A DNA stretch of 34,006 nucleotides from a virus. Positions 7,050 to 17,000 of this stretch are shown one piece after another. A program made the position numbers and the translations under genes. Where the stretch lies: positions 1 through 34,006 of the IMG/VR virus record IMGVR_UViG_3300010430_000285; one strand, given 5' to 3'. The notes beneath the pieces are model-generated. The model worked only from the letters and a program-made list of their open reading frames with translations. It was not told the origin of the DNA and ran no database searches. Every line of letters starts with the position of its first letter. Positions within the stretch are counted from its first letter, which is position 1.

Positions 7050-7691
7050 ATGTCAGATGCAGCGCAGAAGCAGAAAGATCCAAACGCCGCTGGCGAGGGT
7101 GCCGATCAGGCAGAACTTGAAGCCAAAGACGCAACCATTATTGGATTGCAGGAACAACTTGAGAAAGCACAGCAGGAGCGTGATGATGCCGATGCCCGTG
7201 CAGATGAAGCAGAAACCAAACTGGAAAACAAAGTGTCCGATCCGGACGTTAAGCAAACCGGACCGGAAGCAGGCAAGAGTGTAGTCCGCGCTTGCGATCC
7301 TCCGCGTTTGAAACTGGCTGAACATCGCCGCCGTGTGTTCACAATTACACCGGCCCCTGAAACAGAGTTTAAAGATCTGCTTGATGAGGCCTATTACAAG
7401 CGCATCGGTGAACTGCTTAAGCCTATGGATCAGATTGAAGTTGTTCCGGAACGGGGCGATTACTTTGCAATCCTGATCGTTCAGGCCAGTGGTAAAGGTT
7501 ATGCTCACGTTGCTACGTTGCTTAAGAAAGATCTTGATCCTGAGATCGCAGCAAAACGCCGCGCTGAGTATGTTGTTAAGTGGGCCGGACCGGTTCACAA
7601 ATTCCGCGTAACCCGCAGTAGTGATGGCATGATTATGGCTCATGGGTATGACACAGAGATCCAAGCTCTGCGGGCCGTAAAAGATATGTAA
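7050..7691 (+). CDS. Virion-region protein with N-terminal coiled coil, function unknown
   Basis: A 213-residue protein between capsid and tail tubular A, with a GGAG ribosome site seven bases before ATG 7050. Residues 18-66 are a strong coiled coil (QAELEAKDATIIGLQEQLEK and the following Asp/Ala/Glu repeats). From about 85 the protein changes to a globular part with RLKLAEHRRRVFTITPAPET, and it ends with KFRVTRSSDGMIMAHGYDTEIQ. Position suggests a head completion or connector-zone protein, but I do not recognise the family. It follows the capsid terminator by only 16 bases. Confidence 0.72.
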   Translation: MSDAAQKQKDPNAAGEGADQAELEAKDATIIGLQEQLEKAQQERDDADARADEAETKLENKVSDPDVKQTGPEAGKSVVRACDPPRLKLAEHRRRVFTITPAPETEFKDLLDEAYYKRIGELLKPMDQIEVVPERGDYFAILIVQASGKGYAHVATLLKKDLDPEIAAKRRAEYVVKWAGPVHKFRVTRSSDGMIMAHGYDTEIQALRAVKDM

Positions 7692-7703
7692 CGGAGAGTT
7701 CTA

Positions 7704-8339
7704 ATGACCGACAAGCTGAGTGTATGGAACGGTGCGTTGACCGCTATAGGTGAGCGTGAACTGGCAAACGATCAGGAAAACCGTGAACCGCGCTATGTTC
7801 TTGAGCGACTTTGGAATCGTGACTTCATTGAAACGATACTCCAGATGGGCCAATGGAACTTTGCTATACGGTCATTGAAACTTGAACCGGACCCAAACAT
7901 TACGACCAAGTTCGGTTACGAACACGCATATCCGCAACCCGAAGATTATGTGCGGCTGGTTGGCTTCTGTGAAGATGAAGCCTTTGAATACGAGAACAAG
8001 GCGTATCAAGTAGAGAACGGCGTTTTCTACACCGGCCGCGCAGAAGTCTATTTCCGTTATGTTTCAAACGATCCTAAATACGGCACCGACTTTTCCAAGT
8101 GGCCGTACAATTTCACTCGCTTTGCCGAGGAGTATCTTGGTTACTGCGTTACCCGCAGACTGACACATTCAAACCCCGATACTGAACAAGCAGAGAAGCG
8201 GTATAAAGCGGCACTGAAAGCGGCTAAAAATACCGATGCAATGGAGCAACCGCCAAAAACGGTTCCGATAAGTGGCTGGACGCATTCTCGCTTCGGTCGC
8301 AGAGGTGATGGCGGTAGTCGTGATCGGCTTTTAGGCTAA
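7704..8339 (+). CDS. Tail tubular protein A (gatekeeper/adaptor, T7 gp11-like)
   Basis: Forms the ring that joins portal to nozzle in short-tailed phages. The 211 residues begin with the family's typical pattern: LSVWNGALTAIGERELAN, then an Arg/Glu-rich link and VLERLWNRDFIETILQMGQWNFA. A conserved Pro/Asp/Tyr stretch PQPEDYVRLVGF follows. The length is close to T7 gp11 (196 residues). It has a GGAGAG ribosome site and lies 12 bases upstream of the tail tubular B gene, the usual pairing. Confidence 0.9.
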   Translation: MTDKLSVWNGALTAIGERELANDQENREPRYVLERLWNRDFIETILQMGQWNFAIRSLKLEPDPNITTKFGYEHAYPQPEDYVRLVGFCEDEAFEYENKAYQVENGVFYTGRAEVYFRYVSNDPKYGTDFSKWPYNFTRFAEEYLGYCVTRRLTHSNPDTEQAEKRYKAALKAAKNTDAMEQPPKTVPISGWTHSRFGRRGDGGSRDRLLG

Positions 8340-8351
8340 GGGGGCCGGTCA

Positions 8352-11081
8352 ATGTCCACAAAGAAAGAACTTCTCGCGTTTAACCGAGGTATTGTGTCCG
8401 AGCTTGGCTTAGGCCGAGTGGATCTGGACCGTGTTGGCCTTTCTGCCAGTCAGCAATACAACTTCGTTCCCCGTGTGTTGGGGTCGATGATGTTTCGCCC
8501 AGGCATGGGATATATCAACAACACTCACCAGAACCGTCCAGCGTATCATCTTGGTTTTCAGTTCTCCGTTGACGATAACGCAATCCTTGAACTGACCGAC
8601 AACATCATGCGTGTTGAGGTTGACGATCAATTGCTTGTGCGCGAGGACGTTGATAGCGCAACAACAAATGGTGAGTTCTTAACAGATCTTTCGGATTGGG
8701 ATGATTTTGATGAGTCGGGAACCGTTTCTATATGGGCCGATTCCGATTATTTTGGTAGCACAGCTTGTTACTTGGTTGGTGACGGAACCAATGAGTCTCG
8801 CCGTAGGCAGGAAGTGACGGTTGCTGTAGGAGATCAGGGTATTCCTCATGCGCTTCGCATTAAGGTGGATCTTAATCCAGTTACTATCCGGATCGGATCC
8901 ACTTCCGGTGGTGACGAGTATCTTCGTGAAGCCACTTACGGAGTGGGCGAGCATTCACTGGTGTTTACACCTCTGGATAACTTCCACATACAGCTCGCAA
9001 ACAAAAAACTTTATGGCACTCGCATTTCCTCAATTCAGATTGAGGATGCGGGTATTTTTGAGATTAATACTCCGTGGAAAGAATCAGATTTTTCATTGAT
9101 CCGTACATGGCAGTCCGGTGATGTTATTTTTGCGGCCAAAGACGGGGATCAGCAAAACCGGATTGAACGCCGGTTGAATGGATCTTGGTCGGTTGTAAAG
9201 TATTACACCACCGATGGCCCGTGGCGTTTAATTAACGTCAGTACCACTAGAATGAAGGTGGATGATCTTTCTGGTGAAACTGTTTTGACAGCGGATAAGC
9301 CTGTTTTTACTACAGATGACATTGGTGCCATATTTAAACTGGAGTCGAAGGGCCAGATTGTAGAAAAGAATGTTGATGGTGAGGACCAGTGGAGCGACTA
9401 CATTCGTGTCACCGGCACCTTCACTCAACACAAGTTCAAATTGAAGGTTGCTAACGCTGCAAACTTTACCGGCGTGATTCAGTTGCAGTATTCGGCTGGC
9501 AACCCTGGCGCATGGGTGGATTGGACCGAGAACGGATCACCGTGGACATACGTTACTAATAACGGCACATATAATTACGATATTGATCCTGATGACGGTC
9601 GGTGGGGAAATCAGATCCTTTACTTCCGAGTGGGTATCAAGGTTGGTGATTACACTCAAGGCAACTCAGACCTGACGCTTAACTACGAGTCGGGGTCGAT
9701 CACGGGTATTTGCCGTGCATACGGTTATGATTCTGCAACTAAGTTGCAGGTTACGGTGCTTAAAACGATGGGTAATCGTGAATACACCGATGATTGGTAT
9801 GAAGGGGCATGGAGTCCGCGGCGAGGTTGGCCAACGGCCGTGTCTTTATTTGAGAGCCGATTGTGGTGGGCCGGTCGAGATAAGATCTATGGATCCGAAA
9901 CAGATTTGTACGATTCCTTTTCCGATGAGGCCGAGGGCGATGCCAAACCGATCAGCAGAAGTATCGGTGCAGGCCCGATCCGGAGCATTCACTGGTTACT
10001 GCCTTTGGGCCGTATCGTTTTTGGTACCGCTCACAACTCCAAGAATCTTGAAGCGTTGGAGATTAACGGCAATAACGTGCTGTCCGGCCGGTCATCATCT
10101 TTCGATGAGGCCTTAACCGCTACGAACTTCAATATCAAAACAGCCGGTGCGGCCGGTATATTTGTCGATCGATCTGGTACCCGACTTTATGAGGTATCGA
10201 TGCGCGGATCCGAAACTATTGCGGATGACTATCTGACCGAAGATCTGAACGTGCTTACGCCGGATCTGAATGAAGCTGGTATCAAGCGTATTGCGGTCCA
10301 GTTTAAGCCTGACATGCGTTTCCATGTGATTCGCAATGACGGTACTGCCAGCATGGTCGTTTATGACGCAGCAGAGAATGTTCTGGCATGGCTGGAAATA
10401 AAGACGGACGGAATAATTGAGGACGTTGTTATTCTGCCTGGCAGTGTCGAAGATCAGGTCTATTACTGTGTAGCAAGAACAATCAACGGTGAAACGGTTC
10501 GGTTTCGTGAAAAGTGGGCTATGGAAAATGAGGCAATAGGCGGATCGATCACAAAACTGTCTGACGCTCACATCACCTATGACGGTGCATCCACTGACAC
10601 GATTACCGGACTGGATCATCTTGAAGGCCGTGAAGTAACTATTTGGGCTGATGGTAAAGATTGCGGTACCGCGACTGTTTCAGGTGGTTCTATCACGCTG
10701 TCCGATCCGGCCAGTCAGGTTGTTGTTGGTCTGGCCTATGACGGATTCTTCAAAAGCACGAAGTTATCTAAACTGGATTTCAATGATGTTCGGTTAGGTG
10801 AACGCCGGATCATTGGTGCCTATGGACTGGTTTTGCAAAACACGCATCATTTAGGCCTTCGTATCGGCACGGATCCGGACAACATGTCGGATCTGCCTCA
10901 ACAGGTCAAAGGCCGGAATGTTGATGAGCATGAGATTTTTACGCAACTGGACGATGATGAAACTTCTTTCGATGGGGTCTATGACAGTGATACACGGATC
11001 TGTTTGGCCGCGGCCTCACCAAGACCGGCCGGTGTTAAGGCCGTAAGCGTTTGGATGAAATCCGATGACAAACGAGGCTAA
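8352..11081 (+). CDS. Tail tubular protein B (nozzle, T7 gp12-like)
   Basis: Forms the distal nozzle of the short tail. The 909 residues are rich in beta structure and start with the nozzle pattern: LLAFNRGIVSELGLGRVDLD, then QQYNFVPRVLGSMMFRPG. Around residues 490-510 is the family signature GWPTAVSLFESRLWWAGRDK followed by a YGSETDLY motif. It is longer than T7 gp12 (794), the excess probably lying in inserted beta domains between residues 320 and 460. The ribosome site AAGGGGG precedes ATG 8352. The gene overlaps the next one by 17 bases. Confidence 0.9.
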   Translation: MSTKKELLAFNRGIVSELGLGRVDLDRVGLSASQQYNFVPRVLGSMMFRPGMGYINNTHQNRPAYHLGFQFSVDDNAILELTDNIMRVEVDDQLLVREDVDSATTNGEFLTDLSDWDDFDESGTVSIWADSDYFGSTACYLVGDGTNESRRRQEVTVAVGDQGIPHALRIKVDLNPVTIRIGSTSGGDEYLREATYGVGEHSLVFTPLDNFHIQLANKKLYGTRISSIQIEDAGIFEINTPWKESDFSLIRTWQSGDVIFAAKDGDQQNRIERRLNGSWSVVKYYTTDGPWRLINVSTTRMKVDDLSGETVLTADKPVFTTDDIGAIFKLESKGQIVEKNVDGEDQWSDYIRVTGTFTQHKFKLKVANAANFTGVIQLQYSAGNPGAWVDWTENGSPWTYVTNNGTYNYDIDPDDGRWGNQILYFRVGIKVGDYTQGNSDLTLNYESGSITGICRAYGYDSATKLQVTVLKTMGNREYTDDWYEGAWSPRRGWPTAVSLFESRLWWAGRDKIYGSETDLYDSFSDEAEGDAKPISRSIGAGPIRSIHWLLPLGRIVFGTAHNSKNLEALEINGNNVLSGRSSSFDEALTATNFNIKTAGAAGIFVDRSGTRLYEVSMRGSETIADDYLTEDLNVLTPDLNEAGIKRIAVQFKPDMRFHVIRNDGTASMVVYDAAENVLAWLEIKTDGIIEDVVILPGSVEDQVYYCVARTINGETVRFREKWAMENEAIGGSITKLSDAHITYDGASTDTITGLDHLEGREVTIWADGKDCGTATVSGGSITLSDPASQVVVGLAYDGFFKSTKLSKLDFNDVRLGERRIIGAYGLVLQNTHHLGLRIGTDPDNMSDLPQQVKGRNVDEHEIFTQLDDDETSFDGVYDSDTRICLAAASPRPAGVKAVSVWMKSDDKRG

Positions 11082-11439
11082 TACTGAGGTTTCGTGGGAA
11101 CTGGCCACTCGCCAGTCGATTGACGAATACTACGATGGCCTGCTCAATGGCAAATCCCTGCGGGCCGTTGTGATTCGTTTGGACGGGAAAGTGTCAGGGG
11201 TCATTGGTATCATTAAAGATATGCAAGGCCCGAAGTTCTTTTCGGATCTGGATGATGAAGTTGATCCGAAGGCCTTTACTGTTTTGAGGGCGATGTACGT
11301 TGTTGTTGGATGGGTCCGGAAATACAAGGTACCGGTACACGCAATTGCATCGCACCAGACCGGAGCCGAGTTACTAAGCAAACTTGGCTTTGAGCATTTT
11401 GATGAGGACATTTACTTATGGCAACCGCACTCTTTGTAG
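11065..11439 (+). CDS. GNAT-fold-like small protein (T7 gp13-position)
   Basis: A 124-residue protein coded between the nozzle and the internal virion proteins, the place occupied by gp13 in T7-like phages. The sequence has a GNAT look: a central strand KVSGVIGIIKD, a helix VLRAMYVVVGWVRKYKVPVH, and an ending AELLSKLGFEHFDEDIYLW that resembles the last strand and 'LGF' motif of acetyltransferases. No clear Q/RxxGxG/A acetyl-CoA loop is visible, so it may be an inactive fold used in assembly. The start overlaps the nozzle gene by 17 bases with only a weak ribosome site, which suggests coupled translation. Confidence 0.62.
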   Translation: MTNEANTEVSWELATRQSIDEYYDGLLNGKSLRAVVIRLDGKVSGVIGIIKDMQGPKFFSDLDDEVDPKAFTVLRAMYVVVGWVRKYKVPVHAIASHQTGAELLSKLGFEHFDEDIYLWQPHSL

Positions 11440-11954
11440 CAGGCATGGCATTAGCCGGAGGCGGCACCTTACTTAAAGGTAAAGCCGCTAAAGATGCTGC
11501 TGATGATACTGCCGAATCTTTACGCAGAAAGGCCGGAACCACAAAGGCTATCGCTACCCGAAAAGTCGCTTCTGAAATAGAGAAGCGTGATGTTCTTATT
11601 GGTACAGCTCGCGCCCAGGCAGGCAAGTCTGGATCAAACCTAAATGACAAATCCATTGTTGAGAATGAAGCCGACATTATGGCCGAGGGAACTTATCGGG
11701 CATTGATGCAGATGTGGGAAGGCAACAACGAAGCTGAAGGCATGGAAGAACAGGCCGAGATTGTTAAGAATGAAGGTAAGGCGGCATGGAAGTCCTCTAT
11801 CTTGCAAGCAACCGGCACGGTTATGAAGGGTGCTGCAAGCATGGGAATGGGTGGTGCCGCTGGTTTGGGTCCAAGTGCAGCGGCTCAAGCTGGTAATAGC
11901 AATCTTGCTGTCTATCAGGGTGCCACCAATCAAGGTATGGGGGTGTTAGCCTAA
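11418..11954 (+). CDS. Internal virion protein, small (T7 gp14-like)
   Basis: Likely an ejected protein that forms part of the channel across the host envelope. The 178 residues begin with a short hydrophobic Ala/Gly segment (ALFVAGMALAGGGTLL), continue with a long Ala/Lys/Arg/Glu-rich helix typical of gp14-like proteins (AADDTAESLRRKAGTTKAIA), and end in a Gly/Ala/Met-rich hydrophobic part from about 130. GAGGA precedes ATG 11418 by nine bases. The stop and the next start share one base (TAATG). Identity rests on composition and gene order. Confidence 0.75.
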   Translation: MATALFVAGMALAGGGTLLKGKAAKDAADDTAESLRRKAGTTKAIATRKVASEIEKRDVLIGTARAQAGKSGSNLNDKSIVENEADIMAEGTYRALMQMWEGNNEAEGMEEQAEIVKNEGKAAWKSSILQATGTVMKGAASMGMGGAAGLGPSAAAQAGNSNLAVYQGATNQGMGVLA

Positions 11955-14071
11955 TGCCTAAGATTATTGATGAAACAGTTTACGGGCAAACGCCAGCACC
12001 GGTAGACCGGCGCACGGTTGTTAAAGGTGACAGATCCGGAGTAATTCTTGGAGAAGGAGTTCAGTCACTAGGTCAGGACATGATGGCCGTTGGCGGTGAA
12101 ATGATAGATCGCCGCGATAAGTCGATATTTGCCGATGGCCGGTCGAAGTTCCTTCTGGCCGATGCGCAAGCTCGCCGGAAAGCAATGGAAGATTCTAATG
12201 ACTACGAGAATTGGGAGGGCAACTACCGTGAGAACATGAACAAAGTTCTCAGTGAAATGAGCGGTGCCTTCCGGAACAACGAACATAAGAATCAGTTTCT
12301 AACCGAGGGCAAGCTGACTATTGAGCGCGGTGGTAATGCGATCTTTGGCGAATCCTTCAAACGTGAGATCGATGATAACCGTGCAACCGTTGTGAACAAC
12401 AACGAGGCACTGCTCCGTGAATTGGAAAATACTGCGTTGAGCGATCACGATACCCGCATGGCTTTGATCGCCCGTATGAACGACAACATTAATCAGGCCC
12501 AGCTAAACGGGTACTACACGGCACCTGAAGCGGAAAAACTCCGCATGTCCACATCCAGTCGTGCTGCCGAAAGTTACATCGGCATGATGGACTACGATCA
12601 GCAAATTAAGATTCTTGGCAATACAGCGGCCAGTTCGGTTGATGGGGTGGCCGGATCGGACACTGTTCTGGCTCACAGTCAAAACATTATCGACTCAGGG
12701 AAGGCTCAAACCAATCCGGATGGTTCTATAACAACTTTCAAAGGATCGGTTGTTACTGAGGATTGGCTTAACGATGGCAAGCCAACTCTGATTCCTACCT
12801 TTTGGGATGGTAAGCAGTACGACATTTCAACCGATGAAGGCATGAAGGCAGTTAAGGAAAAGGTCGAGGCCAGCGGAAAAACTTGGCCTTCTGCCGACAC
12901 CATTGATGAAGCGTTAGCAATGGAGAAAACGATCCATGACGAAATGGAGAAGCAAGGCCGAGGAGGCGTTGCCGATCTGTTGATGCCGAGTACGCGAAAG
13001 CAGATGCTTCGCACCGCTCAGAATGCCTCTGCTGAAGAACGGGTCATGGAAGTCATTAATGACAATGCCAGCGAGATCGTTGATACATCGGCAAGTTTGT
13101 CTGAAGCGCGAAAGCAGGCCCGATCACTTGAAGGTATTGATAGTGATATTGATGCCCGTGCCAGAGCAAGGCTGGCCACCGAAGTTGAACAGCGTTGGAA
13201 GGAAAAAGAACAAGCCGAAAAGGATGCCCAGGACGAACTGTTTGAAGGGTATCGTGAAATGAAAGAAAAAGGTGAATGGTCGTGGAACGAAGCAAGTGGC
13301 CTTGAGCAAAAGGCTATTATGGACAACTTGCCACCGGACTATATTGCCGCTCTTAAGGAACCGGCCTCCACTGAGCATAATGAAGATCTGTATCTTGAAT
13401 TCTTGGGCATGGATCCGGAAGAACAGCGAGCAGTGAAACTAAGCGAATATGAACGTCAGCTTGATACAGCTCACTATCATAAGGTTCGTGACATAGTTGG
13501 TGAAATGCGCGGTTGGCCGGTAGGCAACAAGTCCAGCGGCAAGCGCGGACCGCAAGGAACGAAGGTCAATACTGTGAACAGTGCCGTTACTGATCGCTTA
13601 GGCGGAACGGATCTGCGGAGAACCGACTTCGGTAAGAGGTATATGGACCGTGTTCAGATTGAGATCGACAAACTGGAAGAAACAATTGGTGCTGGCCAGT
13701 CCGGTTATACCGATTGGACGAAGATCATGGATGTTCTTGATGCCGAATTCATCGTGACATATCAGGCCATTGATGAAGGAATCGTTGGGGTATTCCCGTT
13801 CGCAAGCGGAATGCGAAGTCAGGAAATGGATACGTTGAAGTGGGAACAATGGTCTAAAGACAAAGAAAACCAAGAGGATTTCCGCGGCATTAATTTACCG
13901 GTTTCTGAGATTCCCGATTGGGCCTTGATCGAAATATACGATGGTTTTGAGGCGGCTGGTAATGCCAACCCAAATGACACGGAAGTTTCTTACAAATTCT
14001 TAAAAGACTATGTTGGATTGAAAAAACTTCGTTACCCGCAGGGTGAAGCGAAGTCACAGGGATCAAAATAG
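11954..14071 (+). CDS. Internal virion protein, large (T7 gp15-like)
   Basis: A 705-residue, highly helical and charged protein between the small internal protein and the giant gene, as gp15 stands before gp16 in T7. The first ~110 residues (LGQDMMAVGGEMIDRRDKSI) and the long helices to residue 250 and from 345 on are typical of internal core proteins. Residues 255-332 look like an inserted domain with a pattern KPTLIPTFWDG...GKTWPSADTIDEALAMEK that I have seen as a small module in other phage proteins; its role is unknown. The stop TAG overlaps the GTG start of the giant gene by one base, so the two are translationally coupled. Ejection with DNA is inferred. Confidence 0.75.
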   Translation: MPKIIDETVYGQTPAPVDRRTVVKGDRSGVILGEGVQSLGQDMMAVGGEMIDRRDKSIFADGRSKFLLADAQARRKAMEDSNDYENWEGNYRENMNKVLSEMSGAFRNNEHKNQFLTEGKLTIERGGNAIFGESFKREIDDNRATVVNNNEALLRELENTALSDHDTRMALIARMNDNINQAQLNGYYTAPEAEKLRMSTSSRAAESYIGMMDYDQQIKILGNTAASSVDGVAGSDTVLAHSQNIIDSGKAQTNPDGSITTFKGSVVTEDWLNDGKPTLIPTFWDGKQYDISTDEGMKAVKEKVEASGKTWPSADTIDEALAMEKTIHDEMEKQGRGGVADLLMPSTRKQMLRTAQNASAEERVMEVINDNASEIVDTSASLSEARKQARSLEGIDSDIDARARARLATEVEQRWKEKEQAEKDAQDELFEGYREMKEKGEWSWNEASGLEQKAIMDNLPPDYIAALKEPASTEHNEDLYLEFLGMDPEEQRAVKLSEYERQLDTAHYHKVRDIVGEMRGWPVGNKSSGKRGPQGTKVNTVNSAVTDRLGGTDLRRTDFGKRYMDRVQIEIDKLEETIGAGQSGYTDWTKIMDVLDAEFIVTYQAIDEGIVGVFPFASGMRSQEMDTLKWEQWSKDKENQEDFRGINLPVSEIPDWALIEIYDGFEAAGNANPNDTEVSYKFLKDYVGLKKLRYPQGEAKSQGSK

Positions 14072-17000
14072 TGGATGATTTTTACAAAGAAGATGCGCCT
14101 GACTTTTCTGATGAAGATGAACACACCTATGATGCCGCGGATCGGGTAAGACAACTTCGCTCGCAGCAAGATGCTGTTCGCGGTGCATCGATCCGTAGTG
14201 CCACAAAGCAGAATCCAGACGAAGCAAGAAAGGCCCGTGATCTTTCTGAGCAAACTAAAATCCCTGAACGGATGGTTAAGGGCAATGCTGATGTTGTTGA
14301 GGAAGGCATTCGCCAGCAAGAAATTAATGAGGCTATTCAAGATACAACAGTTGTAAAACGGCACATGTCCGATCCGGACACCGCAGCTCGCATCCACGAT
14401 GACGCAGAGAATCTGGCTGAAATGGAACGCCGGTTCGGTTACATGACCGAAGAATTTCCGAGTCTACCTGAGTTTGAAGAAGCGTCTTGGACCGATACCT
14501 TATTTGAAGATCGCTTTGAAAAGATGAAGATCGGCATGGCTCAGACTGCCGTTCAAGCAAGACACTGGATCAACGATCAGGCTATTCGTGACTACAATAT
14601 CCAGCTTCGTCAGGATCCGGAGTTTGCGAAGCGGATGGAAGAAAAGGGATATACAGAAAAGCATCTGTCATTTCTTGAGTCCGAATCAAAACGATTGTCC
14701 GCAGCATCCCGTGAACTGGATGACATTTATAAAACTCTTGGCCCCTGGCAGGAGTCAATGACTTGGATGCAGCAGCAGGTCGATAGCGGCATAACGTCAT
14801 TTACAACTCAGTTGCCGACGATTGGTCTTTCAATCGTTACCGGTTCGGCCGCACCGACTTTAACCATTATGGGTTTGAGAACATTCTTTGACTCTTACGG
14901 CAACGGTCGCGCAAATGGCCTTGACCATGATTCAGCGTCAATCTTTGGTGCTATCGATGCCGGTATAGAGGTCGGTACCGAAATGGCACCGGAAAGAGTT
15001 TTCGCCAGTGCGAAAGGCTACAAGACCGGCCTTAAAGGTTGGGCCAAAGACTTTATCAAGCAGGAAATGATCGGTGAGCAGTTTGCTACGTTAGGCCAGA
15101 GTGCCAATGCTTACCTCCACGGCCTTGATGAAGAACTGAATCGTGCAAGAGAGGACGGTGATATAGGTCGCTTCTTCCGGATTCAGATGGAACGTCAGGC
15201 CGGAACGGTTATTGCTACAGCGGTCGGTGGTGGCCTTCAGTCAGGTATTGGTGGTGGAATTGGTTATGTGCAAGAGCGCATGTACCAGAAAGAATTCCAA
15301 AGCATGACGCAAAAGCAGCAGATCGAACATTTGGTCGGCGCGGCCCGTAACAGCAAATTGCGGGAACAGGCACCACGACAGTATTACTCAATGGTCCGAG
15401 ACATGGAGGACGAACATAACGTCCTGCTTGATGTTTACTTTGATACCGAATATCTGGAGCAGTGGCTCACAGAGCGCGGTGTAGATGTAACCAACTTGGA
15501 TCAGGAAAACCCAGCTTACGCACAACTGGTGAGAACGCTTTCTGAAGCCAAAGATACCGGTAACAAGGTAATGATCTCTGCGGCCCACGTTGCCGCATAC
15601 ATGGTGGATCAGGATAAGTTTGATGATCTGGTTCCTCACATGACAACAACTGCCGGTGCTATTTCTCAGGCCGAGATCGTTAAGGAAAAAGAATCCCGTG
15701 TAAAACAGGAACGGGAAGCAATGAAGATCATTGGCGAGGACAGTGATCTACGAGTCAAAATCGATGAGCATGTTGAAGGCATAAAGAAAGAGCTTGAGGA
15801 AGCTGGAAACTACACGGCCGAACAGATCGAGCTGTATGGTGATCTTCTGGCCACCAACATGTACACCAAGTTCGCAAAACTGAAAGGCCATATCCCTGAA
15901 GAAGAAATAATGGGTATGTTCAATATCGGCGTTGAAAAGGCCAGCACAGAGGAACGTGTTGAGCGAGTTCTTAATCAGGACGATCTTACGACAACGATCC
16001 TGAAGAAAAATTTGGAGGAGAGTCAAAACATCCAGTCGCTTCGCGGCGATCTGGATAAAGAACGCACGGCCCTGATCGAAGAACTGGATACGCTTCGCAA
16101 CCCGAATGACAATGACAGTTATAACTTCGATGAAGATGAGGCCGAGTTTGATCGGTTTTATAACGAGCAGGTTGCTATGGGCGATCTGGTTGATTCCGAC
16201 AAAGCAAACCGGTTGCTTGAGAACCAAGAACTGGCACCGGACCGCAAATGGAAAGGCAGTGATGCTGAGACCTTCCGTGAACAAGGTAAGGCCTATCAAC
16301 AGCGTGTTGCTGATCTTAACGATCAGATCGCCGCTCTTGATACCCAGCAGGAACAGATTGATGCCCGTACTGAAATGATTCTTCGCCGTGTCGAGCAGAT
16401 GCAGCGTGAAAATCCTAACCGGCCTACCGATGGCCGTGAGTTGCATCAGGATGAACTGGACCAGCTTAACGAAGAACAGAGTGAGATTGAGCGTGAGGAA
16501 CGGGTAAGATCTGCCGCCGAGAATGAGCCGAGCTTGATCGCCCAGGCATTCGATCAGTCTGGCGAGGTAACAACGGAGTTTGTTAAGCCAAGCACTGACG
16601 ATGGCCGTACTGCAATGATGTTGGGCAATGAGCTTTATGACAACATGGCGGGCCTGCCAGCAATTACAGTGAAGGAGATCTTTCAGAACGCTTTTGATGG
16701 AGTTAAAGCGGCCCTTCTTGATAAAGACGGTAATACCATTATTGGTCAGGGTGAGATTGAAGTAACAGTCGATGCCGTGTCCAGAACGATAACTATTACT
16801 GATAACGGTATTGGCATGTCCAAGCAAACCGTTAAAAAGGCATTTCTGGTAATGGGCGGCACAGAGAAAAACAGCGGCCGTGATTCTGGTGGTCTTGGCA
16901 TAGCTAAGATGGCCTTCCTGTTCGGCAATGAAAACATTTATGTAAGCACAACAAAAGACGGTAGAACAACTCAGTTCAATACTACCGGTGCTGTTCTTCA

